A stretch of DNA of 64,000 nt from Plantago major (Eukaryota; Streptophyta; Magnoliopsida; Lamiales; Plantaginaceae): assembly GCA_026545765.1 (NCBI GenBank), contig CM048843.1, positions 21,573,646 through 21,637,645 on the forward strand, read 5' to 3'. Of this stretch, positions 40,944 through 50,550 are shown one piece after another (position 1 is the stretch's first letter; each line of letters opens with the position of its first letter). The position numbers and the translations under genes are program-made. A model generated the notes under the pieces. That model was given only the letters and a program-made list of their open reading frames with translations, was not told the DNA's origin and ran no database searches.

Positions 40944-42223
40944 TGATGTGCTCAAATTACTACTTAGAAAACAAGTAGAAAGCAGTTGTTGTAGACAGAC
41001 AATGCTAACCACAGAATCGTTCGCTAAGGAACCAATTAAGCTACCAAACAATTGAAAGCAAATAGTCACTTGTGGAAACGGCCTGATTTGTTTGGTTTTG
41101 ATTACTTCTAATAACTAGAAAACAGAAAAGCAGAGAAACGATTTTTAACAATGAGAGAAGATGAACACAGTAGTAATGATCAAGTAATGCTAATTCGTTC
41201 TAGGGCAATCATTCATATTTGTCATGCGGTCGGTGTACATAAATCAATCAATACAATTCAACCAATCGTACTTTGAATATTTAAAACTAGAGTAATCGTG
41301 GGTTGTCAATCCACGATCCTTAACCAAAACAACTTTGAAGGTTTAAAACGAGCCTATTGAATTGAAGGTTTTACGAAGATATAAAACTAGACGAACCTAT
41401 ATGAATGAATCCAAAACCCTAGAAACGAATATACAATACTATCACATAACTACCGTGTTCGGAGTGGTTTAACTACTCATAACAGATACTTGCATACAGA
41501 GATTCATGGCAATGATCATACGAAACATAGATGATAAACTCGCATGCAATAACATACAATTCAATCGATAAGATAAAGAACGAATTGTAAAGAAGAAAGC
41601 AATGGAGAAATCAATACCAATAATCTTGATGATAAAAATCAATGAGTAACCAAGCTCCAAAGATGTCTCAATTTCAATGTGTGTCTCTCCGAGCTTTTTT
41701 TTCAAAACTAGGATAAAAGAAGTATGAAAAGAAAAGAATCAAAATTCTAATCTAATAAGGAAAATAAAATAAATACTGCGTCGCTCGCCGCGGCGAGCCT
41801 TCTTAATCGTAATATATATCCTTCTCGTAAAATCTCGCCGCGGCGAATCAATTCCTTCACCGCGGCGAGCATCTTTCATCAAAACAGGGGAGCCAATCGC
41901 AAAATCTCACCGCGGAGGCCCAATTCCTTTGCCGCGGCGAGTCTTCTTTAATCTCAAAAGTTGATCACTCGTAAAATCTCGCCATATGGATCGATTTCCT
42001 GGCCATGAGCCATGCTAGAAAATTCACCGCTAAGTCAGAAATCTCGCCATGAAGCCATGCTAACCAGCTTGTCTTCATACGACTCAAAAGACACAGATTC
42101 CTACAAAACAAAAACAAAACACCAAAGCGTAAAAACGAACTAAAAAGACTACAAAACTAAAGACAAAGACTCACAAAGACCGCTAAAAAAGACCAAATGA
42201 GACGTTAGAATATTGTCCCATCA
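40944..42223 (-). repeat. 3' LTR of Athila-3
   Basis: In plus orientation it runs from TGATGTGCTCAAATTA to TTGTCCCATCA (1280 bases). The first 170 bases match 56601-56768 almost exactly. A cluster of CCGCGG-centred palindromes lies at about 41780-42060. Confidence 0.9.
41780..42060. repeat. CCGCGG palindrome cluster in the Athila-3 LTR
   Basis: A perfect 16-bp palindrome, GCTCGCCGCGGCGAGC, sits at 41783-41798. Further copies centred on CCGCGG lie near 41840, 41862, 41912 and 41935. Two decayed copies with CCATATGG and GGCCATGAGCC follow. Paired half-units AATCTCGCC...CAATTCCTT repeat with a spacing of about 70 bases. Confidence 0.88.
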
Positions 42224-43064
42224 AAATCCCCAAACCGAACCTTTGCTCGTCCCCGAGCAAACATACAACAAAATAAAAACAACTAGACTCTTAGACAACG
42301 ACACACAAGAACACATAAACGAGTCAGACTTCCAAGTGACCGAACTCTACCATTGTAAGCGTTAAGTTCACAAGATGCAAAAGGTTTGCACTCAACCAAC
42401 CTTGACAGAAATAGTGAATAAAAAATCCTGTAAGAGCGTTTCTCAAGTAAATAACACTTAATACTAACTCTCCAACCCCTCACAAGGAAATCCTACACAT
42501 CTCTCTCTCACACTCTGGAAGTGTCAAGTGGGTTAATCACTCAAGGAACAATAAGAGAAAAGGAAGATGACTTCCGTCACAAAGGTGCCTCAAATACCTC
42601 ATGCAATGTACTCAACAGTTAAGTCATAAGGGACTTTTACACAGCTTATAAACAAATAGCAAACGACATGTAAGGGCAAAGATTCTCTCTCTCTTTTTCT
42701 CTTTTTTCACTTTTTTCGCATACTCCTTTTTTCCAGTCTTATAATTGACCCATATGCTTATTTTGTCTCAATTTTTTGGTAGTGTATGTTTTACTGAAAG
42801 TCCGCACTTTTTTGCGTGCTGGTTTGGTATACACGCCATCAACCCTCACGGACATATGGCTTTTTAGGACCACGCCGGTGTGTGGATAGTATCTGAAACG
42901 TGCCCAACACGACTAACGGTGACAAAAATGCCATAGATACACTCCGAGACTTATTTTTTTCAATATTTTTTAAGAGAGAACAAAGCCACAAACAGTCAAA
43001 CAATTACAGCACACATAAACTTCTTCCCCAAACCTGTTCTTTGAACAGTCTAGTACAAGCAAGC
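42224..43064 (-). other. Non-coding 3' internal region of Athila-3
   Basis: It begins AAATCCCCAAACCGAACC, the inverse of the likely polypurine tract region. The rest is AT-rich with a CT-rich tract near 42690. I see no gene. CACTA-2 is inserted at its end after AAG (43062-43064). Confidence 0.7.
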
Positions 43065-43380
43065 ACTACAAGAAAAACATTAAAAAACGACGTTATGGGG
43101 CGACGGATAAATAACGACGGATCGCCTATTGGGGCGACGGAATCTATCCGTCGTCCCAATTCACGACGGATAACAGTTATCCGTCGCTTATTAGCGACGG
43201 ATAACTTATCCGTCGCCCAGGTTTGACTTTTTAAAAAAAAATATATATATATATAAAACTGGGCGACGGATAGGAATCCGTCGCTATCCGTCGCTATAAG
43301 GCGACGGATTCCTATCCGTCGCCCAGACTGGCGACGGATCGGCCTCTGGGCCGACGGATACGTGTCCGTCGGCCCAGAGT
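43065..43380. repeat. CACTA-2 left terminus and subterminal repeats
   Basis: CACTACAAGAAAA is followed by GGCGACGGATA motifs in both orientations and a short TA run near 43240. It corresponds to the inverted right end of CACTA-1. Confidence 0.85.
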
Positions 43381-44184
43381 TCTTATTTTCCGGCAAACAG
43401 AGGGCAGAATCCTCATTTCTTCATCTTCTTCCTTCTTCTTCCTCATTTTCTTCTTCTCCTCAATCCTGTTTTCCGGCCAATCATCCGTTATTCCGGCCAA
43501 TCTTGGTGCCTAATCGAAGCTCGTGTGACAAGGAGTTTGGTTCTTCGATCAATTTCATATTTCTACCGATTAATCAAGGTATTTTTGCTAAAACCCTAGT
43601 TTTTAAAAATTTGGGGATTTTGTTTATTTTTGATTAATTTGAGCAATTATATGTATATATGATAAGTATGTAGTAGTTAGTTTAGTTAATTTGATCAATT
43701 ATATGTAATTTGTTCAATTTGAATGATATGAATGTATGTAGTATGTTAAGTTTGGTATGTATGAATGTATGTAGTTAGTTTGATTTGTGTGTTAAGTATA
43801 TATAGTTAGTTTAGTTAATTTGATATGTTTGTTAAGTATAGAAGTATGTAGTTTTGATTTGATAAATTTGTATGTTAAGTATGTAATTTGATATGAATAT
43901 ATGTAGTAATTCGATATGTATAGAGTAATTAGTTAATTTGATATGTATGTTAAGTATATAATATATGTACTAAGAGGTTGAAATGGTTATTATATATGTC
44001 CAATTTTGTAACACATCGAACACTTAATTAATAATTAATTTATAAGGAACATATAATAATTAACAATTAACCTCTACAATCTTCTTATCCGAATTGGAAT
44101 CGATCTAATAAATTAAATACGATCTAATCAATTGGAACGTCTCAGGTTAAAAATAAAGTAAACAATGAATTCGACCGTTCATGG

Positions 44185-44733
44185 ATGTATCGACGGCGGT
44201 AAATGATGAGTTTCTAGGAGTTTCAGTAGAAGGGTTAAAGGTTTCATCTCGCTTGCCATGGGACATCCGGTTGTGCAATTGGGGGTTGATAAAGTGTCCT
44301 TGCACATTGAAACTCATGAAACAAGCAATTTATGACGCCATCGCAGATTCGAGCACTTGCGACGTTATGGATTCATGCCGAGTATCATGTATGGATTCAT
44401 CACGAGGAAGCACCGCCCATGGCATACCTCCAGTGGAGGGAGAGGCGGGTTGGGGCCGCCTTATTGAGTGCCTTTTCATTGTCGTCCCCACGCAGCCGGC
44501 CGCATGATAGTGGTGGGTGGGGACACCGTCGAACGAGGAGGGCTCAAGATCGTGACCAGGTCTCGGATTCACGAGACCCCAGGCAGAGAGAGAGCGATGG
44601 CTCTACCGGTCGGCCGGACACATCTTTGGAGGACGACCACGACGATTGTCCCTACCTCGTGTTCGATCCAAACAATCCCAACGTCATGTGGGACGGCTTG
44701 CCTGTGATTTTCCCTATTGGTCCTGCCAAGTAA
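44185..44733 (+). pseudogene. Fused TNP2 5' fragment and TNPA-like exon of CACTA-2
   Basis: From 44185 the strand reads the transposase-associated domain in broken frames (W-G-L-I-K-C-P-C-T-L). The frame 44332-44733 reads Y-H-V-W-I-H-H-E-E-A-P-P-M-A-Y-L-Q-W-R-E-R-R. At about 44477 it passes into D-S-G-G-W-G-H-R-R-T-R-R, then D-C-P-Y-L-V-F-D-P-N-N-P-N-V, the TNPA-like exon. The two parts are about 3.9 kb apart in CACTA-1. The open frame crosses the junction for 133 codons and ends at an intron donor (GTAAGTATT, about 44731). Confidence 0.75.
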
Positions 44734-46200
44734 GTATTATACATTCTTCTTAAATATGTAAAACATAACTGATAATGATAGTTGACAAGTATAAATTGTT
44801 GTACTAAAGTAATGCATATTCGTTTCTTGTATCTTATACATTGACAACAGCATATTGCATCTGTAGGTGCACAACAAACTAGGTGACATCTTCCGGAGGT
44901 GAGAGAGCCACCAAGGTGGGTGGTGAGTGTTGGAGCCACATCTCGAGCGCATGAGGGCCGAGTACTTGATGAGTGAGGGTAAGTTAAAATATGACATTCA
45001 TTTGTTTGTAATTATAATCGTTTTAATATGAGTGGTATGTTAGCCACTGTATGTGAGTGGTATGTTAGCCACTTTATTTGGGTGATATGTTAGTCACCAT
45101 TGTGTTAGTAAATTTTAGGACAATGTGAGTGGTATGTTAGCCACTGTATGTGAGTGGTATGTTAGCCACTATATGTGAGTGGTATGTTAGCCACTTTATT
45201 TGGGTGATATGTTAGTCACCATATCTGTTATGTTGTTAGGACATGTATTGACTTTGGATGTTGTATGAAATTGGGAATGTAGAAGGAGTACTTCATTCTG
45301 AAGAGTTGATCCCACAGATCCGCGTTTAGACTGGGATCCAAATCTGAGGATATGGTCTGTTCGTGGAAGGCCATTCGAGATCGGGGTGGCCCAATCCCTC
45401 CACAGGTTAATCCAGCGGAGTGGGCCCTTTGGGATGCCTACTGGCGTCGAACTGATGTCCAGGACGTTGCCTGGAGCAACAGGCAAAACCGGGCATCCCA
45501 GTCTGATACGGCAGGAAGGGCCGTTCACCACCTTGGGAGGCGATCTCACATCGATTATTATCAATCGTGCGTATATATGTGTTTTGCAATCTAGCATTAC
45601 GTAATGTATGAAGTCTCTGCTGCTCTATTACTTGTAGATGATAAATTGTTGACTAGATCTGGTTTGATTCAGGTGGCACGGGGGGAGGTGACATCCAAGT
45701 ATGTCATCTTCAAGAAGGCCAAGGGGTATGGACCATTGCCGGCCTCGCCTATCATGGTATGTTTATGTTGCTTAAAGTTCATATTTGTACACTATTACAA
45801 GTTACTTTTTAAAAACAGTAACTGATCATTATATCTGCTATTTACGATTTCAGGCTGAGGTTGATGCTCAGGTGGCGAGGCAGGAGGACGAGACGGGTGA
45901 TGTGTTGTCAACTGAACAAGTTGACAACATCTTCCTAGAGGTCAACAAACCGGACAAGAAAGGACGAATATATGGACTCGGGAGCCTCGGTTTGCATCCG
46001 CTAGTCCGGCGTGCTCCTCATCATCATCCCAATCCAGACGTCCGGTTTACACGTGACTGTGTCTCGGAAATGGTGCGACAAGAGTCCGGAACATGTTGCT
46101 CGCTAACTCAAGAGATGGAGCAACAAAGGGCGAAGGGGACGAGATGGAGCGCCATGACAGAGAACGAAGGAGAACGAGCGCCTTGATTCTGAGATGGAGG
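44734..46200 (+). pseudogene. CACTA-2 TNPA-like downstream exons
   Basis: The exon near 44868-44970 (H-N-K-L-G-D-I-F-R-R in part) ends at a GTAAGTTAAAA donor. The hairpin intron follows (45030-45220). The acceptor near 45280 precedes an exon with a W-D-P-N-S-E-D-M-V-C-S-type reading, Q-N-R-A-S-Q-S-D-T and H-H-L-G-R-R-S-H-I-D-Y-Y. The last exon (about 45855-46180) has A-E-V-D-A-Q-V-A-R-Q-E-D-E and G-R-I-Y-G-L-G-S-L-G-L. Frame changes are present. It is the same exon order as in CACTA-1 and CACTA-3. Confidence 0.68.
45030..45220 (+). repeat. Hairpin array in the TNPA-like intron of CACTA-2
   Basis: Five AGTGGTATGTTAGCCACT units and two GGTGATATGTTAGTCACC units occur, separated by TGTATGTG or TTTATTT spacers, plus one copy of the TTGTGTTAGTAAATTTTAGG spacer. 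All seven stems are intact. Confidence 0.95.
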
Positions 46201-46429
46201 CGATTCATGTCCCGATTCCCGCCATCACCCACCCCCACCCGTCGATAGCTAGTTATGTATCCGTATGTTCGGATTTTTTCAAATTTACACTTGTTTGGAT
46301 AATTTCTCCACTCGAATATTACTTTTTATTCATTGAAACATTTTCCGTATTATTGATTTATTATCGAACATTATATTGATTAAATAGGTGAACTGAAAAA
46401 TAGGGATTAATATGAAATAAATAGTGACG

Positions 46430-46812
46430 GAAGTAGTGACGAATTCAAAGGATTTTAATTAGTGACGGAATTCACAAGGATTGGAATTAGTGACGAATTT
46501 CAAATTCCGTCCACCAATTAATATTTAGCGACGGATAGGATCTATCCGTCAAGAAAAGTGACGGATAGATTCTATCCGTCTAAATATAGCGACGGATAAT
46601 CTATCTGTCGCTATATTTAGACGGATAGAATCTATCCGTCGCTAAATTTCTAAATTAAAAAATAATAATTGGTCAATCTGTCGTCCAATCCCGCGAATCG
46701 ACGGATTGTTATCCGCTGCCACGCCTGGGCGACGATTTTCTATCCGTCGCCAGAGTCGGCGGATATTTGTTCAGACGGATCTATCCGTCGCCATGAGCCG
46801 ATTTTTGTAGTG
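46430..46812. repeat. CACTA-2 right terminus and subterminal repeats
   Basis: AGTGACGGAATT and GCGACGGATAGA motifs in both orientations lead to the GATTTTTGTAGTG end. It corresponds to the inverted left end of CACTA-1. Confidence 0.85.
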
Positions 46813-47368
46813 AAGTAAGAATGAAAATCATGTTGTTCATCATACTTAACTTACACAAAGTACGCATGAGAATGATGAGGCGCAAAAAAGGGAGTTTGCA
46901 CTTCCCGAGGTAAATCACAAAGGTGCCGGTACAATATTTTTTCATCGGCTTAAAGTTTCTCACCGGCTTAAAGTTTCTCACCGGCTTTTTGGACTAAAGA
47001 GTTAAACAGACTTTCTATTTACAGGAGAAACAAACTTATGGGCTTTTAAATCCACTATACCACCTCAGTTAAGTATCATGCAAAATAAAAGCAAATTTAA
47101 CAATCACAATAGAAGCTTTCATAACTTGGAAGAACGACTCACGAAAGACTCTTGGGGGTAAAAGAAAAAACGACCGGAAAGAAAAGTGACCAAAACATAC
47201 ATAAAGTAAAGGACGAAAGACTCTAGAGACTCAGGTAATAGAGAAAAAGCAGACAAGACACTAGAGAGCACATTTCCCCCTCCCCAAACCTAAACTCAAG
47301 CATGTCCTCAAGCGTAGAGTGAAAAAGAAAAGAAAATGGGATCAACAGTGGCTTTTCAGTGTACCTTT
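46813..47368 (-). other. Non-coding internal stretch of Athila-3 between CACTA-2 and the protease
   Basis: I see no gene. A TTAAAGTTTCTCACCGGC repeat occurs twice at about 46950-46985. A short TCCCCAAACCTAAACTC segment lies at about 47280. RT or integrase motifs are absent on both strands. Confidence 0.65.
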
Positions 47369-48610
47369 TTACCATGTACAAGACTCTTCCGTGTTGGCTA
47401 ACGGGTACTCTGGAAGTTCTTGGTTCTTCCGGTTGGTGCAGCTGTTTTTCTTCCCTTGATAAGTATGTATATATAGGGGTCCAGTGTGCGCCCCTATATA
47501 GTTCCTGGTGTCAACCCGCAGGGGTGAGTATGGTGTAGTGGTGGCTTGCAGTTCACGTTGCTTGCCATGTACTTCTATAGTGCAGGTACGAGCGTGGAGG
47601 TTGACAATCATGCCAGTGGTTTTGATGAACGGTCGCCCAAGCAGCAACATATCCTTCTCCACCTCCTTTCCTTTAACCCGTGTCGACTCCACAATCACGA
47701 AATCCGTCATAAAAGTATCCCCATCCAGTGTAACCGGAACACCCTCAATCACACCCACGCACCTACTTCTCGTTCCATTGGCCATTGTGACGAAGCATTT
47801 CCTGGGTTCCAAACCCTTCAAATCCAGCTCCTCATAGGTCGCAAAGGTCATCAGATTAATCGCCGCTCTTGTATCTACGATGCCAGTTACCTCGGAAGAA
47901 TTTCCTATCCCAACCACCAAATCAAAGCTATCGGCATCACTGATGCTCTTGTCTTCTGCTGGGATCACCCTAGTGGTGGGGCTTACCTCAAGGACGGCCA
48001 GTTTTGCACTCGCCTCCTCTACTGGAGTCGCAATACTGGGTGTGGCTACCTCCTTTTCATGTACCCCGACTCTCACTTCTACCGGCTTCTCAAGTGCCAG
48101 TGTAGGTGCTACATCAACTACCTCTGGTGCCTTAACCTGGGCCACCGTGTTCTCGGGCTGGCAAGTGCAGGTAGCAAGAACATACTTCACCTTTACTGGC
48201 TTATCGAATGTCACCTCAACGGCTAGAGCTCTGTGGGTTTCTGCGGTCGCCGGTAACTTACCCCTTTCTCTTTGCTGAAATCGACCAACTAGATCCCCCA
48301 AAGTCTTCTCTAATCGCTTCTGTGCCTGCTCAATGTTGTCGAACCGCTGATCATTCCTGCGCTGATTTTCATGTGCTTCGGCCCAGAACCTCTCGGAACG
48401 CTCCATGTGGTCCCCGATTGCCTGATCAGGACTTCCCGGCACTTTTGTAATCTGAACCTGAACTGGCTGAGCTAGAACTAGTTGCTCCCGTGGCGTATTC
48501 TCATAGAAGTTGTTGCCACCTTGGTTACCCTGTTGTCTAGTCTGCCCGCTTAGTGTGTCCCACTCAGTAGTACATACCCCTGGGGTCCCTTCAACTGCTT
48601 GGTATCCCAC
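47369..48610 (-). CDS. Athila-3 gag C-terminal/protease-like protein, 413 codons, no pol
   Basis: The open frame holds a gag tail with a charged helical region (F-D-N-I-E-Q-A-Q-K-R-L-E-K-T-L at about residues 90-105), then a Val/Pro-rich linker. A retropepsin-like region starts near residue 240: I-V-D-T-R-A-A-I-N-L-M, M-A-N-G-T-R, G-V-I-E-G-V, F-M-T-D-F-V-I-V and L-L-L-G-R-P-F-I. The triad is Asp-Thr-Arg instead of Asp-Thr-Gly. After R-E-L-Q-A-T comes a C-terminal extension like that of Athila-1. It overlaps the preceding gag frame (48948-48550), so a frameshift lies near 48580. No pol follows. It is probably an inactive protease. Confidence 0.72.
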   Translation of the reverse strand: MGYQAVEGTPGVCTTEWDTLSGQTRQQGNQGGNNFYENTPREQLVLAQPVQVQITKVPGSPDQAIGDHMERSERFWAEAHENQRRNDQRFDNIEQAQKRLEKTLGDLVGRFQQRERGKLPATAETHRALAVEVTFDKPVKVKYVLATCTCQPENTVAQVKAPEVVDVAPTLALEKPVEVRVGVHEKEVATPSIATPVEEASAKLAVLEVSPTTRVIPAEDKSISDADSFDLVVGIGNSSEVTGIVDTRAAINLMTFATYEELDLKGLEPRKCFVTMANGTRSRCVGVIEGVPVTLDGDTFMTDFVIVESTRVKGKEVEKDMLLLGRPFIKTTGMIVNLHARTCTIEVHGKQRELQATTTPYSPLRVDTRNYIGAHTGPLYIHTYQGKKNSCTNRKNQELPEYPLANTEESCTW

Positions 48611-48948
48611 TCTCCTATATTTATTTCTCGCACCCTTGAGCTGAGCACCGCTGCCAATCTCTCGAAAACACCATTTAATTCATCAGAAGATGCTTCCAGG
48701 AGTGAATTTTTACACGTCATATCAACCATGTACTGACATTCCCGATTCAGACCCTCATAAAATCTGATGCACAGAGTCATCTCGTCGATCCTGTGGTGCG
48801 GGCATTGGGATAACAACTGTAAGAAGCGTTCGCGAGCTTCATAGAAGGTCTCATCGCATCCGGCCAAATCGCATTGTCGAGTAATGCCGCGTTCTCTCGG
48901 GAGGGTAAACTTATTAATGAAGGCTTTGTAGAGAGAATATATAAGCAT
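48550..48948 (-). pseudogene. Athila-3 gag, middle part
   Basis: The frame reads L-Y-K-A-F-I-N-K-F-T-L-P-R-E, then F-Y-E-A-R-E-R-F-L-Q-L-L-S-Q-C-P-H-H and I-R-F-Y-E-G-L-N, the conserved core of plant gypsy gag. The upstream gag part lies at 56417-56163, on the other side of CACTA-3. The core is well preserved, but the frame changes near 48580 before the protease part. Confidence 0.85.
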
Positions 48949-49028
48949 GGAGAGATGGATGATGATGCATCTTCTGAATAAGAAGCATGAAGGGCAAGAA
49001 ACCCACTTTAATTGGGGGAAGTACGCCT

Positions 49029-49340
49029 CACTACAAGAAAGTTCGTTTTTAGGGACGGAAATTAGGGACGGATATAATCCGTCCCTAACTTAGGGACGAA
49101 TCGGCTCCTTTAGGGACGGATTAGGGACGGATAGGCCTATCCGTCCCTAATCCGTCCTTAATTAGGGACGGATTTCATAAACCGTCCCTAATCCGTCCCT
49201 GTTTTAGGGACGGATTTTTAATCCGTCCCTAAAACTGTTGACCAGCCAAAAAAAAAATAAAAAAAAAAGTTTTAGGGACGGATAGATATCCGTCCCTAAA
49301 GTTAGAGATGGACTTAGGGACGGATATCTTTACGTCCTAA
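49029..49340. repeat. CACTA-3 left terminus and subterminal repeats
   Basis: At least ten TTAGGGACGGAT or ATCCGTCCCTAA motifs occur in both orientations. The right end (55770-56111) is similar. Confidence 0.9.
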
Positions 49341-49926
49341 AAATCGATGTTCTAAGCGAACACGGAGCGTAATCATTTCCATTTCCATTTCATTCCTTCT
49401 TCCTTTCTTTCTCCCAATTCGTCCCAAGCATTTTCCGGCCAAATCTCGACGATTCCGGCCAATCTTGGTCTCGTTTCGAAGCTCGTCTTGGATTGTGCAT
49501 CAATTTCAACTTTCATCCGCTATTTTTCCCGAAATTGAAGGTATTTTGGCTAAAACCCTTACTTTTTAAATATTGGGAATTTTATGAATTTCAACTAGTT
49601 TGATCAATTGTATGTTTATAGGAAGTATGTAGTAGATAATTTAGCTTATATTACGTATTGGGTTAGCTTTGAGATGTGCAATTGATATATTTATTGTGAA
49701 ATTGGATTGCTAGTATGATGTTACTATGATTGTAAGTGTGTAGGGTATTTACTTAGCAATTTTAAATCGTACTAGAATTATGAAGATTTAATTGTGTGTT
49801 TGGAGACAATTTGGTGATTTTGGTGATTTTAATATAATTTTGGAGTATTAACATAAAAACAATCAATAATATTTTCATCTACAATTTGTAATGATAATAG
49901 ATATATGGAAGTTTAACTACTAGAAA

Positions 49927-50172
49927 ATTGAATTGTAATCGTAAAATGCATGTAATTCATTACCAATTGTTACCGTATCATAATTAAAAATGTAATTGTA
50001 ATTGTAATGAAACTAAATACGTAATGGTATAAATGTTATAACTACCAGTGGGATTGAATTGTAATAGTAAAATGCATGTAATTCATTACCAATTGTTACC
50101 GTATCATAATTAAAAATGTAATTGTAATTGTAATGAAACTAAATAATAATTGTATAAATGTTATAAATCTAA
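49927..50172 (+). repeat. 126-bp tandem duplication in the CACTA-3 leader
   Basis: ATTGAATTGTAAT begins copies at 49927 and 50053, which are nearly identical over about 100 bases. The stretch 49560-50200 around it has no gene and is AT-rich. Confidence 0.85.
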
Positions 50173-50214
50173 TAAATTGAGACGAGTTAATTGTTGAATT
50201 ATGAATCCCGATCG

Positions 50215-50550
50215 TTCATGGATGTACCGTCGCCTTTATTAATGGCGTAATTCAATCAAGTTTGTGGAAGGGTTGAAGCCTTCATTGCTTTTGCACTTAC
50301 GCACTACTTGTTCGAGTCTGGGATGATGAAGTGCCCTTGCAATGCGAACAAATGTAGGAATAGACAATTTTTGCCTCCTAGAACGGTAGTCGAGCACTTG
50401 AAACGTAAGGGGTTCGTAGCTGAGTATGAGGTATGGTGTTATCATGGTGAGGAATCAATACCGTTCATGGACTATGGGAGTATTCCTAAGCGTAAAAGAA
50501 GGAAGCAAAATGTGATGGGTAGTACTCAAAATCGTCCACATCGATGCTAA
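50215..50550 (+). pseudogene. CACTA-3 transposase-associated domain
   Basis: A broken start near 50218 (W-M-Y-R-R) is followed by the open frame 50308-50550. It shows M-M-K-C-P-C-N-A-N-K-C-R-N, the cysteine cluster of the domain, then V-V-E-H-L-K-R-K-G-F and W-C-Y-H-G-E-E. It is the N-terminal part of TNP2. Confidence 0.8.

Larger units (their letters stand above)
43065..46812 (+). mobile_element. CACTA-2, internally deleted relative of CACTA-1 (TSD AAG)
   Basis: The ends are CACTACAAGAAAAAC and GATTTTTGTAGTG, with target duplications AAG at 43062-43064 and 46813-46815. Subterminal GCGACGGATA repeats fill both ends. Inside, on the plus strand, the partial TNP2 5' region (about 44160-44476) is joined directly to the TNPA-like exon (from about 44490). 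Compared with CACTA-1, about 3.9 kb covering the transposase body is missing. It is a non-autonomous derivative of 3.75 kb, inserted in Athila-3. Confidence 0.93.

Noticed and set aside
47508..48450. Plus-strand open frames of up to 226 codons
   Set aside because: They are antisense shadows of the Athila-3 gag-protease frame on the minus strand.
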